Assembly: GCA_020633055.1 (NCBI GenBank)
Contig: JACKEJ010000005.1
Location: 1,040,202 to 1,104,201, forward strand
DNA length: 64,000 nt
Source: Sandaracinaceae bacterium
GTDB lineage: Bacteria; Myxococcota_A; Polyangia; Polyangiales; Houyiibacteriaceae
Direction of reading: 5' to 3'
The notes below the pieces were generated by a model. That model did not search any database and was not told where the DNA came from. It saw only the letters and a list, made by a program, of their open reading frames with translations. Below, piece after piece: positions 26,973-36,643 of this stretch; the first letter of the stretch is position 1, and the number at the start of each line of letters is the position of its first letter. The translations under genes were made by a program, and so were the position numbers.

Positions 26973-27416
26973 TCAGCCGGCGGCGCGCTCGCTCATGGGC
27001 GCGGCCAGCTGCGCCTTGGCCCACGCGAGGGCGTCGTCGAACGACCCGAAGGCTTGGTTCGGGAACTTCGGGGGCGCCATCCAGAACACCGCGGTCAGCG
27101 CGCCTTTGATGACGGCGTTCGGCGCGACGATGGCGCTCCCGTGATTCCACGCAACGTCATGTGGCTCGAAGCGCCCCAGGTGCTCCGCGAACATCCGGCG
27201 TTGCTTCGCCGAGGGCATGGTGCGCAGCTGGCTCATGTCGCACACCCAAGCACAGGAGAAGCGCGCACGCTGTGCCCAACGCTCACGAGCCGCGCAGAAC
27301 GCGTCCAGCGTCGCGTCGTCCGGCTCGGCCGGAAAACGCATGACGTAGACGGGTGCGTAGGTCCGCAGGATCCACGGGTGGTCGAGGAGCGAGTCGAGTT
27401 CGGACGGGGACGGCAT
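26973..27416 (-). CDS. Small STAS/SpoIIAA-like protein
   Basis: A 147-residue protein with short strands and amphipathic helices, for example YVMRFPAEPDDATLDAFC and the C-terminal SFDDALAWAKAQL. The layout resembles SpoIIAA-like/STAS-fold proteins, which are common in myxobacteria. The fold assignment is tentative and no partner is known. Its stop lies 12 bases before the upstream start candidate of the esterase gene. Confidence 0.55.
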   Translation of the reverse strand: MPSPSELDSLLDHPWILRTYAPVYVMRFPAEPDDATLDAFCAARERWAQRARFSCAWVCDMSQLRTMPSAKQRRMFAEHLGRFEPHDVAWNHGSAIVAPNAVIKGALTAVFWMAPPKFPNQAFGSFDDALAWAKAQLAAPMSERAAG

Positions 27417-27499
27417 GTGGCGCGGCGGCGAGCGACACGACGACGACCGAATGGGCGCTCACCACCTGGGGATGGCTTCTCACGCCGAAGGTGCGGCTG

Positions 27500-28561
27500 T
27501 CAACTCACCGGCTGGATCGTCGCCATATCGATGACGAAGCGGTACTTCACGTCCCCCACCAGCATCCGCTCGTATGCGTCGTTGATGTCGGCCATCGCGA
27601 TGGACTCGATGTCGGACACGATCCCGCGCTCGGCGCAGAAGTCGAGCATCTCCTGCGTCTCCGCGATGCCGCCGATGAGCGACCCGGCGAGCCGCCGGCG
27701 CTTGAACACGAGGTTGAACACGGTGGGCGACGGGTGTGGGCTCGGAGGTGCGCCGACCAGCGTCAGCGTCCCGTCACGCTTCAGGAGGGAGAGATACGCG
27801 TCGAGATCGTGCGGGGCCGCCACGCTGTCGAGGATGAAGTCGAAGCTGTTGCGGTGGGGCTTCATCTCCGCGCGGTTGTTGGACACGACCACCTCGGCCG
27901 CACCGAGCCGACGCGCGTCGTCGGCCTTGCGGGGGGACGTGGTGAAGAGCACGACGTGCGCGCCCATGGCCGAGGCGAGCTTGACGCCCATGTGCCCGAG
28001 ACCGCCCAGACCTACGATACCCACCTTGCTCCCGGGCCCCACCTTCCACTGGCGCAGGGGGGAGTACATCGTGATACCGGCGCACAGCAGCGGGGCCACC
28101 GCCGCAAGCTGCTCGGGCGGGTGACCGATGCGCAACACGAACGCCTCGTTCACCACGATGTGGCTGGAGTAGCCGCCGAGCGTGTTTGGGCCGCCGCCTT
28201 GCTCCTTGCTGTCGTAGGTGCCTGTGAAGCCATTCTCGCAGTACTGTTCGAGGCCCTCGTCACACGCCGAGCAGCGCTGGCAGCTGTCCACCATGCAGCC
28301 GACCCCGACCACGTCACCGACCGCGAAGCGCGAGACCGCCCCCCCCACCGACGTGACGCGCCCGACGATCTCGTGCCCCGGGACGCACGGGTAGGTCGCC
28401 CCGCCCCACTCGTTGCGGGCCGTGTGGAGGTCGGAGTGACACACGCCGCAGTGCAGAATGTCGATCGCCACGTCGTGCGCGGCGGGCGCGCGTCGATCGA
28501 AAGAGAACGGGACGAGCGGGGTGGTGGCGGAGTGCGCGGCGTAGGCGTGCGTGTGCGTCAT
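27500..28561 (-). CDS. Zinc-dependent alcohol dehydrogenase (cinnamyl/YahK type)
   Basis: The 353-residue enzyme is a medium-chain dehydrogenase/reductase that interconverts alcohols and aldehydes with NAD(P). The catalytic zinc site begins with ILHCGVCHSDLH, and GHEIVG follows. The structural zinc cysteines lie in CMVDSCQRCSACDEGLEQYC. The Rossmann motif is GLGGLGHMG, followed by LFTTSPRKADDARRLGA, which suggests NADP preference. The length and motifs match the cinnamyl-alcohol/YahK subgroup. ATG 28561 was chosen because it gives the standard N-terminus. Confidence 0.93.
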   Translation of the reverse strand: MTHTHAYAAHSATTPLVPFSFDRRAPAAHDVAIDILHCGVCHSDLHTARNEWGGATYPCVPGHEIVGRVTSVGGAVSRFAVGDVVGVGCMVDSCQRCSACDEGLEQYCENGFTGTYDSKEQGGGPNTLGGYSSHIVVNEAFVLRIGHPPEQLAAVAPLLCAGITMYSPLRQWKVGPGSKVGIVGLGGLGHMGVKLASAMGAHVVLFTTSPRKADDARRLGAAEVVVSNNRAEMKPHRNSFDFILDSVAAPHDLDAYLSLLKRDGTLTLVGAPPSPHPSPTVFNLVFKRRRLAGSLIGGIAETQEMLDFCAERGIVSDIESIAMADINDAYERMLVGDVKYRFVIDMATIQPVS

Positions 28562-28625
28562 GTCCGATGCGTGTCGCGGAGGGAGAGAGGGCGTTACGGC
28601 GCGAAGCGCGCGCCTGCAGCCTACC

Positions 28626-29723
28626 TCAGGGACCGTTCTCAAGGGGCTCGGACAGCGCCGCGCTCGCGAGTTGCCCTTGCAGGAGGACGCCGTCGTCGCT
28701 CGCGATCAACACAGCCTGCAGGCCTGTCGTGGGGTTCGCGGGCCGAGCACGCGCGAGGGCGCCCGCAGGCGTGACCGTCTGTGTCCCGTCACGCAGCGTC
28801 AGCGCGGAGGCCGGCGCCACGACGCGCAACGGCAGATCCGTCTGGCGACAGAAGAGGGCCGCTCGTGCCACGACACCTGCAGGCCGCGAACCGGCTCGTC
28901 CGCCCAGCCCGAGGCCGCTCGGCCTGCACCCTCCCGCCGTCGTGCCAGCGGGGTGCGATGCAGGCCCGCTCGTCGCGAGCGCGCCCTGCACGAAGCCCAC
29001 GACCCACACCTCGCGCCCGCCACCTCCGATCGCGACCCGGCTCCATCCCTCGCGCTCTTCGAGCAGGCCCACCATGAGCTGGGCGTGGGCTGGCGACGCG
29101 AGGGGTTCGCCTCCCGCCGCGACGCGCACGCTGTTGGCCTGGGCGCTCGGAATCCAGCGCTGCGAGAGGGGCACGGCCGCGCGGGACGGCCACACCAAGT
29201 CCAGGTCCTCGACCCGCATGGGGCTGCGCCAGGTCTGAGACCCGTCCTGCCTGTCGACCAACGCGGTGTGCGGCAGCACGGCCCAGTCGCTACCGATGCG
29301 CGTGTCCACCTCGATCAGCACCGTTCCGTCCATCTCGGGCGCACCCACCACGCACACCAGCTCGCCCTCCTTGATGAGCACGGGCGCCGCGGGTAGCTCG
29401 ACGCGCCGTTGAGTCCGCGCCCCCAGCTCGCGGCGTGACACCCACGCGCGCAGCCCGGGCCAACCCGTGACGAGCTCCACGTGGGCCAGCTCTCCACGCC
29501 GCGCGAGCACGCGCACGTGGACGCCGGCAGCGCCAGACCCCAAGACGACCGCGTCGGCCGCCGTGGAGCTCATGAGGCGCACATCATCGCGGCACAGCAG
29601 CCACTCCTCCGCGGGGGCGCCCTGCGCGCTGGCCCGAGAGCCGGCCAACCCACAGATGGACAGGCTGGCGATGACGGCGAACGTGATGAAGGAGCGAGGT
29701 GCGGGAGGGGGGGAGACGCTCAT
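28626..29723 (-). CDS. Secreted protein with SH3-like segments
   Basis: The 365-residue protein starts with a signal peptide (residues 1-33, ending SRASA, likely cleaved before QGAPAEEW). The mature part has SH3-like stretches such as VHVRVLARRGELAHVELVTGWPG and GWSRVAIGGGGREVWVVGFV, known in proteins that bind cell-wall or peptide ligands. No catalytic motif was recognised. The gene is divergent from the TPR lipoprotein gene across 130 bases, and the two may form one functional unit. Confidence 0.7.
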   Translation of the reverse strand: MSVSPPPAPRSFITFAVIASLSICGLAGSRASAQGAPAEEWLLCRDDVRLMSSTAADAVVLGSGAAGVHVRVLARRGELAHVELVTGWPGLRAWVSRRELGARTQRRVELPAAPVLIKEGELVCVVGAPEMDGTVLIEVDTRIGSDWAVLPHTALVDRQDGSQTWRSPMRVEDLDLVWPSRAAVPLSQRWIPSAQANSVRVAAGGEPLASPAHAQLMVGLLEEREGWSRVAIGGGGREVWVVGFVQGALATSGPASHPAGTTAGGCRPSGLGLGGRAGSRPAGVVARAALFCRQTDLPLRVVAPASALTLRDGTQTVTPAGALARARPANPTTGLQAVLIASDDGVLLQGQLASAALSEPLENGP

Positions 29724-29853
29724 CGGCGGCAAGCTAGCAGCTGCAGCCCGGACCGCCGCGCGCGAATGCACAGAAAATGCACAGTCGCTGCTCGGGCGCG
29801 CCCCGCATTGGGGGTGCCCCCTCGGGCGGGGCTCGGTATCCTGCGCGGAACTC

Positions 29854-32070
29854 ATGACTCGAACTCGCCAGCTCGCCCCTCTCTCGACCCCGGCGGAAGC
29901 GCCTCGCCCGCCCCTCCCCCGACGTGTGTGGTGCGTCAGCGCCGTCCTCGTCGCGCTCCTGCTCACACCCGGCTGCAACCGCGGCGCGGGAGGGCCCAGC
30001 ACCACACCGGAGGTCGCGGCGCTCGACGACGCCAGCTTTCCCCCGACCCGGCGCGCGTTCCATGGACTGCAGCTGAACGACCCACAGCGCGAGGTCGACC
30101 GTGCGCGCCTCTTCGCCTACTTGGACCAAGCTGGGCGGGCGCTCGTTGCCGGGAACGACTACGACGCGCTGCTCGAACACTTCGCGCTGTGTACGGACCT
30201 CCTCATCCCCAGCGACTACGTGCAGGAGCGCGTCCCCGCCAGCTTGGCGCCCGTCGCGTTGCGCATCGTCGAGCTGGGCTCGCCGCGCGGCGACGAAGGC
30301 CCGGTGCTGGGCGCGCTCGAGGTGCTGCGACGCATCGTCATCGAGCCCGACCGTGAGGACGGCCCAACGGCGGAAGAGCAGTACCAGCAGGTGGCGCAGT
30401 GGGGTCGCACGTCACGTGAGGCCATCCCCGACTTCATGCATCGCTACTCGTCGCTGATCGACGTGTGGGAGGTGCACGCACACTACTCCGCGTCGCCGCA
30501 GGTGTTGGACACGCTGGCGCAGCTGCACATCGACCGGCGAGACTTCGTCCTGCGCGCCGCCTCCGAGACGGGCATGCAGGGGCTGTTGGCGGACTATCCC
30601 CCATCGCTGCCGCTCCAGATCGGGCGCATCGCGCCGATCGACGTCGTGGCCGTCTACCTGCGCGTCGGGGACGTGGAGGGCGCCATCCGCAAGCTCCGCG
30701 AGATGGGTCTCAGGGGCCGCACGGAGGCGCAGCTCCTCGAGCTTCTCCAGGCGGCCGAGCGGCCCTCCGAGGCTGGCGCGCAGGCGCTGACGGATCTCGC
30801 CGAGGCCTACGGGCGCACCCGCCCCGAGGCGGCGCGCGGCATCTGTCGACGGGGCCTGCGCGACTACCCGCGCGACACGCGCTTCCCGGAGTGTCTCGCG
30901 GCCGTCTCCGCGGAGGGCGCGCAGTTCGAGGACGCCACGGCTTGGTACGTGGTGGCCATCGCGCTCGACCCCGAGAACCGCTCGCTGTACGACGAAGCGC
31001 TTGCGCAGCTGAACGAGTTCATCGAGCGCGGGGTGTTCGACGAGGATCCCGCCGCAGGGCGCGCGCTGACGGCGCACGCGCGGCGGCTGCTGAACGAGCG
31101 CAGCACGCGCTTCCCGAACTCGCCTGCGCCCGTCTCGCTCGCCCAGATCGAGTTCCTGGCGGCCATGGTGGAGCTGCACTCGGGTCACCCCGACAGCGCG
31201 CGAGAGCACTTCCTGGCCAGCCTCGAGTCCAACCCGCTCAACGACGTGCTGCGTGAGCTCGGCACACTCGAGACGCGCCTCGGGAACGCCGACACCGCGA
31301 CCGAGCTGCTGCGCCGTGCGCTGGACAGGACCCTCGGGGAGTCCCTCGAGGTCAGCGTGCAGCGCGCCGGCCTGCTGCACGAGCTCGGCGACGCGTTCGG
31401 CGCGGCGAACAATTCGACGCAGGCTGAGCGCATGTACCGGCAGGCACTCGAGCTGTACGACGGCACCCTCTCGCAGCTGAGCGCGAATGGCCTCGGGTTC
31501 GTGCAGGCGCGCCGCGGCGTCCTGCTGGACAAGCTCGGCTCGCACGACGCCGCGCGCGCCGCGTTCCTGGCGGCGGTGGACGCGACGCCGCTCGAGCGCG
31601 AGCCCTACATGGTGGCCATGATGCAGCTCACCACCAGCACGGAGGACGTGGCGCTGATGCGCGAGCTCTACCGGCGCGCGCTGCTCAACCTCGGCCTCGC
31701 GCCAGAGTGGAAGGTGTACTTCGCGCTCTGGACGCAGTTCGTCGTGCGGCGCGCTGGCGAGGCGGACGGCGAGGAGATCGACGCGGTGCTCACGCGCTTC
31801 GCGCGCCACTCACCGTGGTACGGGCGCCTTGCAGCGTTCGGCGCTGGACAGATGGACGGGGCTGCGCTGGTCGCCGCGGCGAGCACCCCCGGCCAACGCG
31901 CCGAGGCGCACTTCTACGCGGCGACCCGCGCGGCCACCACGGGTGACCGCGATGGCGCGCGCCGCGAGTACGAAGCCGTCTTCGCCACCGGGATGGTGAA
32001 CTACGTCGAGTACCAGATGGGGCGCAGCCTGGTGGGTGCGCTCGGGACGCCTGTCGGGGCGGCGCCGTGA
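29854..32070 (+). CDS. Lipoprotein with TPR-like repeats
   Basis: The 738-residue protein opens with a lipoprotein-like signal ending LLTPGC. The mature part is alpha-helical with TPR-type segments, such as residues in LAEAYGRTRPEAARGICRRG, AREHFLASLESNPLNDVLRELGTLE and AERMYRQALELYDG. It probably acts as a scaffold in the periplasm or outer membrane. The start at 29854 was preferred over 29467 because the earlier codons overlap the divergent gene. Its stop overlaps the HerA-like start by four bases (GTGA), so the two are translationally coupled. Confidence 0.8.
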   Translation: MTRTRQLAPLSTPAEAPRPPLPRRVWCVSAVLVALLLTPGCNRGAGGPSTTPEVAALDDASFPPTRRAFHGLQLNDPQREVDRARLFAYLDQAGRALVAGNDYDALLEHFALCTDLLIPSDYVQERVPASLAPVALRIVELGSPRGDEGPVLGALEVLRRIVIEPDREDGPTAEEQYQQVAQWGRTSREAIPDFMHRYSSLIDVWEVHAHYSASPQVLDTLAQLHIDRRDFVLRAASETGMQGLLADYPPSLPLQIGRIAPIDVVAVYLRVGDVEGAIRKLREMGLRGRTEAQLLELLQAAERPSEAGAQALTDLAEAYGRTRPEAARGICRRGLRDYPRDTRFPECLAAVSAEGAQFEDATAWYVVAIALDPENRSLYDEALAQLNEFIERGVFDEDPAAGRALTAHARRLLNERSTRFPNSPAPVSLAQIEFLAAMVELHSGHPDSAREHFLASLESNPLNDVLRELGTLETRLGNADTATELLRRALDRTLGESLEVSVQRAGLLHELGDAFGAANNSTQAERMYRQALELYDGTLSQLSANGLGFVQARRGVLLDKLGSHDAARAAFLAAVDATPLEREPYMVAMMQLTTSTEDVALMRELYRRALLNLGLAPEWKVYFALWTQFVVRRAGEADGEEIDAVLTRFARHSPWYGRLAAFGAGQMDGAALVAAASTPGQRAEAHFYAATRAATTGDRDGARREYEAVFATGMVNYVEYQMGRSLVGALGTPVGAAP

Positions 32071-34460
32071 GCGACTTCGAGAAGCTGGGCGCGTTCTACC
32101 TGGGCAAGCGGGTGGACGTGGCGAGCGGCGCCCTGCTGGACGAGCTGGTGCTGTACGACGCGAAGGACCTCACGACGCACGCGTTCTGCGTAGGCATGAC
32201 GGGCAGCGGCAAGACGGGTCTGTGCGTGTCGCTGCTGGAGGAGGCTGCGATCGACGGCGTGCCCGCCATCGTCATCGACCCCAAGGGCGACCTGGGCAAC
32301 CTGGCGCTGCGCTTCCCGGAGCTCCGGCCCGAGGACTTCCTGCCATATGTCGATCCGGGCGAGGCGAGCCGCAAGGGGCGCACGCCGGGCGAGCACGCCG
32401 AGGCGGTCTCGGCGCAGTGGCGCGCGGGGCTCGCCGAGTGGGGCCAGGACGGCGAGCGCGTGCGCCGCTTCCGCGACGCGGCGGAGGTGGTGCTGTACAC
32501 GCCGGGCAGCCAGATCGCGCGACCAATCTCCATCATGCGCTCGCTCTCGGCGCCGCCTGCCGCGCTGCGCGACGACGTGGACGCCATGCGCGAGCGCGTG
32601 CTCGGCGCGGTGAGCGGCCTGCTCGGGATGCTTGGCGTCGAGGCGGATCCCGTCCGTAGCCGCGAGCACATCTTCCTCTCCAACCTGCTGGACACGGCGT
32701 GGCGCGCCGGCGAGGACGTGAGCCTGGCGGACCTCGTCCGGCGCATCCAGGCCCCTCCCTTTACGCGCGTCGGCGTCATGGACCTCGAGTCGTTCTATCC
32801 GGCGAAGGACCGCGCGGCGCTCGCGCTCGGCGTCAACGGCATCCTCGCCTCGCCAGGTTTCTCGGCGTGGCTCGAAGGCGAGGCGCTCGACGTGGGGCGT
32901 CTGCTGCGGCGTGAGGATGGCCACCCGCGCATCAGCATCCTGTCCATCGCGCACCTCGACGATGCGCAGCGCATGTTCTTCGTGACGTTGCTGCTCAACG
33001 AGGTCATCGCGTGGATGCGCACGCAGTCGGGCACATCCAGCTTGCGCGCGATCCTCTACATGGACGAGGTCTTCGGCTACCTGCCGCCCGTGGCGAACCC
33101 GTCTTCCAAAAGCCCGATGCTGACGCTGCTGAAGCAGGCGCGCGCGTTCGGGCTGGGCGTGGTGCTGGCCACACAGAACCCCGTGGACGTGGACTACAAG
33201 GCCCTCTCCAACTGCGGCACGTGGATGCTGGGACGGCTGCAGACCGAGCGTGACGTGGCGCGCGTCCTCGACGGTCTCGCGGGCGCGGCCACGGCCACTG
33301 GAGGTGGCTTCGACCGCGCGGCGATGGAGGCGCGCATCGCGGGGCTGAAGGGGCGGCAGTTCGTGCTGAACAACGTCCACGACGCCGGGCCAGACCTGTT
33401 CCACACGCGCTGGGCGTTGTCGTACCTGCGCGGTCCGCTGACGCGCGACCAGCTGCGCACCCTCACGCAACAGGGTGTCTCGGGCGTGGCAGGCGCGAGC
33501 ACGGCACCCGCCCCGAGCACGGTGCTGGCGAGCGCGACAGCCGCGGGCGTGGGCGGCGCGGTCGCGTCGGCCGAGGCACCCGACGAGCCCCGCCCGGTGC
33601 TCCCTACCGGCATGACCGAGGTCTTCCTGGGCGGCAACGAGGGCTGCCGCTACGCCGCCGGCGTGCTCATCGGCCTCTCGCTGCACTACAAGCACGCGCG
33701 GACGGGCACCGACTTCTTCCAGCAGGCATCGTTCGTCGCGCCGACGCTCGGGCGCGATCCGAGCGAGACGTTGGGGCACGTAGAGGCGCACGCCATCGCA
33801 AACCTGCCCCTACGAGACGATCCTGCCCCCAACGCGCGCTTCGCGCCGTTGCCCGCCGCCGCCGCGACCGCGAAGGCCTTCGGGACGCTCGAGAAGGCCA
33901 TCAAGGCCAAGGCCTACCAGGAAATGGGCCTGACCCTGTACGAGTGCAAGGCGCTCAAGCTGTGGTCGACGGTAGGAGAAGACCACGCGGCCTTCGTCGG
34001 ACGTGTCCAGCAAGGGCTGCGCGAGGCGCGCGACCTGGAGATGGGCAAGCTGCGGGCGTCGTTCGAGCCGAAGCTTGCGCGGCTGCAGGAGCGCATCCGG
34101 CGCGCCGAGCAGAAGGTGGCGGACGAGAAGGGGCAGGTGCGGCAGCGGCAGCTGGACACCGCCGTGAACGTGGGCACTACTGTGCTGGGCGCGCTGCTGG
34201 GGAGTCGCAGCGTCGCGCGCGCGGGGACCGCGGTGCGGAGCGCCTCGCGCATCAGCCGGGAGCAGCAACAGGTGGAGGCCGCAGAGCAGACGCTTGGCTC
34301 GCTCCAGGAGCAGCTGGCCGAGCTCGAAGCGGAGTTCCAGCAGAGCCTGAACGCGCTGGCGGCGCAGCAGCCGCAGGCGGACATCACCCCCGTGACCGTC
34401 AGCCCCACCAAGTCGGACCTGAGCGTCACGCGCCTCGAGCTGCTCTGGATCCAACAGTAG
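32067..34460 (+). CDS. HerA-like ATPase with C-terminal coiled coil
   Basis: The 797-residue protein has a HerA/FtsK-type ATPase core, with Walker A GMTGSGKT near residues 43-50, IDPKGDLGNL and Walker B AILYMDEVFGYLPP near 331. A segment with KQARAFGLGVVLATQNPVD follows, where the Gln is typical of the group. The last 250 residues have long charged helices including RLQERIRRAEQKVADEKG, likely a coiled coil. A Gly/Ala hydrophobic stretch sits between. HerA proteins move or resect DNA and some work in anti-phage systems, but no nuclease is found here. It overlaps the TPR lipoprotein gene. Confidence 0.85.
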   Translation: MSDFEKLGAFYLGKRVDVASGALLDELVLYDAKDLTTHAFCVGMTGSGKTGLCVSLLEEAAIDGVPAIVIDPKGDLGNLALRFPELRPEDFLPYVDPGEASRKGRTPGEHAEAVSAQWRAGLAEWGQDGERVRRFRDAAEVVLYTPGSQIARPISIMRSLSAPPAALRDDVDAMRERVLGAVSGLLGMLGVEADPVRSREHIFLSNLLDTAWRAGEDVSLADLVRRIQAPPFTRVGVMDLESFYPAKDRAALALGVNGILASPGFSAWLEGEALDVGRLLRREDGHPRISILSIAHLDDAQRMFFVTLLLNEVIAWMRTQSGTSSLRAILYMDEVFGYLPPVANPSSKSPMLTLLKQARAFGLGVVLATQNPVDVDYKALSNCGTWMLGRLQTERDVARVLDGLAGAATATGGGFDRAAMEARIAGLKGRQFVLNNVHDAGPDLFHTRWALSYLRGPLTRDQLRTLTQQGVSGVAGASTAPAPSTVLASATAAGVGGAVASAEAPDEPRPVLPTGMTEVFLGGNEGCRYAAGVLIGLSLHYKHARTGTDFFQQASFVAPTLGRDPSETLGHVEAHAIANLPLRDDPAPNARFAPLPAAAATAKAFGTLEKAIKAKAYQEMGLTLYECKALKLWSTVGEDHAAFVGRVQQGLREARDLEMGKLRASFEPKLARLQERIRRAEQKVADEKGQVRQRQLDTAVNVGTTVLGALLGSRSVARAGTAVRSASRISREQQQVEAAEQTLGSLQEQLAELEAEFQQSLNALAAQQPQADITPVTVSPTKSDLSVTRLELLWIQQ

Positions 34461-34575
34461 CGCGCGCAAGCCAGGAGCCTGCCGAACGCCTCCCACGCTC
34501 ACAGTCGGGTCGGCGCGTGGCCACGCGCACGCGCGAGTGTCCCGGCCCGGCTGACCTCCCGCGCGTCCGAGAGGG

Positions 34576-35496
34576 TCAGGGGCGCGTGGGAGCCGTGTGG
34601 GCGTGCGCGTCCTGCGCCCACGCTCCGACGCCCGCGCTGGGCGACGCCCCGGCGAACGCCGCCAGCGCTTCCGCAGCTTCGCGCGCGGAGGACAGCCGGC
34701 GCTGTGGCACCTTGTGCGTCATCTGGCGCACCAGGTCGGCGAGGCCGCGCGGGACGTCTGCGCGCAGCTCTTCGAGCGGCGGGATGTCCGCGCGCCCGGC
34801 CAACATGAACAGCTCGAGCTCGTTCTGCGCCTGGAACAGGCGGCGCCCGGCCAGCATCTCCCACAACACCACACCGAGGCTGTAGATGTCGGAGCCGGCC
34901 GTGGCGCGCGAAGCGGCGATCAACTCGGGCGCGACGTACGCCATCTTGCCCACCACCACACCCGGCAGCGTGACAGTCATGCGATCCATGGCGCGCGCGA
35001 GCCCGAAGTCGGTGAGCTTCACGTCTCCCGTGCGGCTCACCAGGATGTTGGCGGGCGACACGTCACGGTGGAAGACGGGCGCAGTCGGTCGCTGGTGCGC
35101 CGCTCCGAGCGCGCGCAGCACGGAGGACCCGACGTACGCCGCGTGAGGGACGCTCACCGTCCGTCCAAGGTCGCGTGCCGCGATGAGCATGCGCGACAGG
35201 TCCACCCCGTCGACCCACTCCATGACGATGCACAGCATGCCTGCGTCGTCATGGCAGAGCTCGTAGAAGCTCGCGATGTTGGCGTGCTGAAGGTCCGCGA
35301 CCACGCGCGCCTCTTCCACGAACATGGCCTGGAAACGCTCGTTGGAGCGGAAGCTCGGCAGCAGGCGCTTGATGGCGACCTCGCGTGGCGCGGACGCGGG
35401 GGCACGCGACATCCCACGAAAGACGTGGGCCATGCCTCCCCGCGCCACGCTCGCGGTGATCTCGTAACGCTCTTCGAGGAGAGGGATGTCCTGCAT
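34576..35496 (-). CDS. Ser/Thr protein kinase
   Basis: The 306-residue protein is a single kinase domain with no transmembrane helix. Residues 18-24 hold the Gly-loop (ARGGMAHV) and VAIKRLLP supplies the Lys. The catalytic loop is HRDVSPANI, the form favoured by myxobacterial kinases, followed by LTDFGLARAM and VAPELIA. It is cytoplasmic and probably active. Its ATG lies 3 bases after the Rieske oxygenase stop, so the two are one transcript; phosphorylation of a metabolic partner is possible but not shown. Confidence 0.93.
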   Translation of the reverse strand: MQDIPLLEERYEITASVARGGMAHVFRGMSRAPASAPREVAIKRLLPSFRSNERFQAMFVEEARVVADLQHANIASFYELCHDDAGMLCIVMEWVDGVDLSRMLIAARDLGRTVSVPHAAYVGSSVLRALGAAHQRPTAPVFHRDVSPANILVSRTGDVKLTDFGLARAMDRMTVTLPGVVVGKMAYVAPELIAASRATAGSDIYSLGVVLWEMLAGRRLFQAQNELELFMLAGRADIPPLEELRADVPRGLADLVRQMTHKVPQRRLSSAREAAEALAAFAGASPSAGVGAWAQDAHAHTAPTRP

Positions 35497-35499
35497 GAC

Positions 35500-36582
35500 T
35501 CAGACGTGGATTCGAAGCGAGCGCCTGGTCGGTTCCTCCGCAGACGCGGCGGGCTCGGCGCGCTCGCCGCGCTCGGCTGCGCGCAGCAGCTTCTCGATGG
35601 TGGGCCCCAGCACGTCCAGCTTGGTCGAGGCGTAGCGCGGCCCGCCGAAGGCGCGGATGTTCTCCATCTGGCGCGCGAGGATGCGCACGTCCTGGTTCAG
35701 GATGCGCAGCCCGATGGGCTTGAACAGGCGCGCCACCGCGCCTGCCGGGATGGGCAGACGGAAGCTCACGCTGGCGAACATGCGCGTGTGGTGCTCGGCC
35801 ATGGGCGTGAGCGCAGTGGTCGCCACCACGTGGCTGTCCTCGCCCAGCTGGTACTCCACCTGCGCGATGCACGGCAGGAAGAAGCGGTCCCAGTGGCGCA
35901 CCACGCCGCCCCCCGGCGAGAGCACGCGCCCGATGACGCCGTCGGGGCGGGGCTCCCCGATGTACTCCGCCACGACACGGTCGGCGTAGCGCTGAAAGTC
36001 CACGTCGATACCGCGCTTCTCGCCGCCGCTGCGGAAGAGCCCGCGGTGCACGAAGGCCGTGTGCGGCACGTCGAGCGCGTTCTCGGCGACGGCGTGTACG
36101 GAGCCCTCGAAGTCCTGGACGTGGTTGACGGTGGTGTAGGCTGGGTCGTCGACGAGCGGCAGCGGGAACGGCTCGCGCTCGGGGCGCGCACCCAGCGTGG
36201 AGTAGACCCACACGTAGCCGCTCTGCTCACGCGTCTCGACGCTCTGAACGGAGCGACCACGAGCGCCCTGCTCACGGTCCTCCGCGAGCAGCCCGGGCAC
36301 GTGCGTGCAGCGTCCGTCCCCGTCGAAGCGCCAGCCGTGGTAGGGGCACTCCACCTGCCCCTCGCACACGCGCCCCATCGAGAGCGGTACGTTCCGGTGG
36401 GAGCAGCGGTCCAGCAGCGCGCGCGCCCTGCCCCCTGTGTCGCGGAACAGCACCAGGCGGTGGCCCAGCATGGTGACCCCGAGCGGCTTGCTTCCGAGGG
36501 CGCGCGACTCACACGCCACGTACCAGTCGTCGGGGACCCCTAGACGCGGGGGTTGGGGGGTGGGGACGAGCTCGAGACTCAT
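35500..36582 (-). CDS. Rieske non-heme iron oxygenase
   Basis: The 360-residue enzyme has an N-terminal Rieske [2Fe-2S] domain with C60-S-H62 and C79-P-Y-H82. A catalytic domain follows with the mononuclear iron motif in NALDVPHTAFVH (about residues 165-177). The family uses molecular oxygen and electrons from a reductase to hydroxylate or demethylate aromatic or steroid-like substrates; no reductase gene is seen nearby. The ATG at 36582 is close to an 18-bp palindrome that separates it from the divergent diiron gene. The substrate is unknown. Confidence 0.92.
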   Translation of the reverse strand: MSLELVPTPQPPRLGVPDDWYVACESRALGSKPLGVTMLGHRLVLFRDTGGRARALLDRCSHRNVPLSMGRVCEGQVECPYHGWRFDGDGRCTHVPGLLAEDREQGARGRSVQSVETREQSGYVWVYSTLGARPEREPFPLPLVDDPAYTTVNHVQDFEGSVHAVAENALDVPHTAFVHRGLFRSGGEKRGIDVDFQRYADRVVAEYIGEPRPDGVIGRVLSPGGGVVRHWDRFFLPCIAQVEYQLGEDSHVVATTALTPMAEHHTRMFASVSFRLPIPAGAVARLFKPIGLRILNQDVRILARQMENIRAFGGPRYASTKLDVLGPTIEKLLRAAERGERAEPAASAEEPTRRSLRIHV

Positions 36583-36614
36583 GAGGCCTACGGTATCACG
36601 CCGAGCGCTTGATA

Positions 36615-36632
36615 ACTAACCAACCGGTTAGT
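36615..36632. promoter_or_regulatory. 18-bp palindrome between divergent oxygenase genes
   Basis: ACTAACC and GGTTAGT are exact reverse complements separated by AACC. The site lies between the Rieske gene (start 36582) and the diiron gene (start 36644). This size and symmetry suit a TetR-family dimer. The TetR gene at 37746 is a candidate binder. Confidence 0.65.
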
Positions 36633-36643
36633 AGAATGCGGCC

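Noticed and set aside
29854..34460. HerA-like gene as part of an anti-phage system
   Set aside because: No SIR2, DUF4297 or nuclease gene lies nearby, and the partner is a lipoprotein, so a defence role is not supported.
34513..34528. Perfect 16-bp palindrome GCGCGTGG/CCACGCGC between the HerA-like and kinase genes
   Set aside because: It has no loop and consists of alternating GC bases common in this genome; the location between convergent 3' ends gives no regulatory reason.
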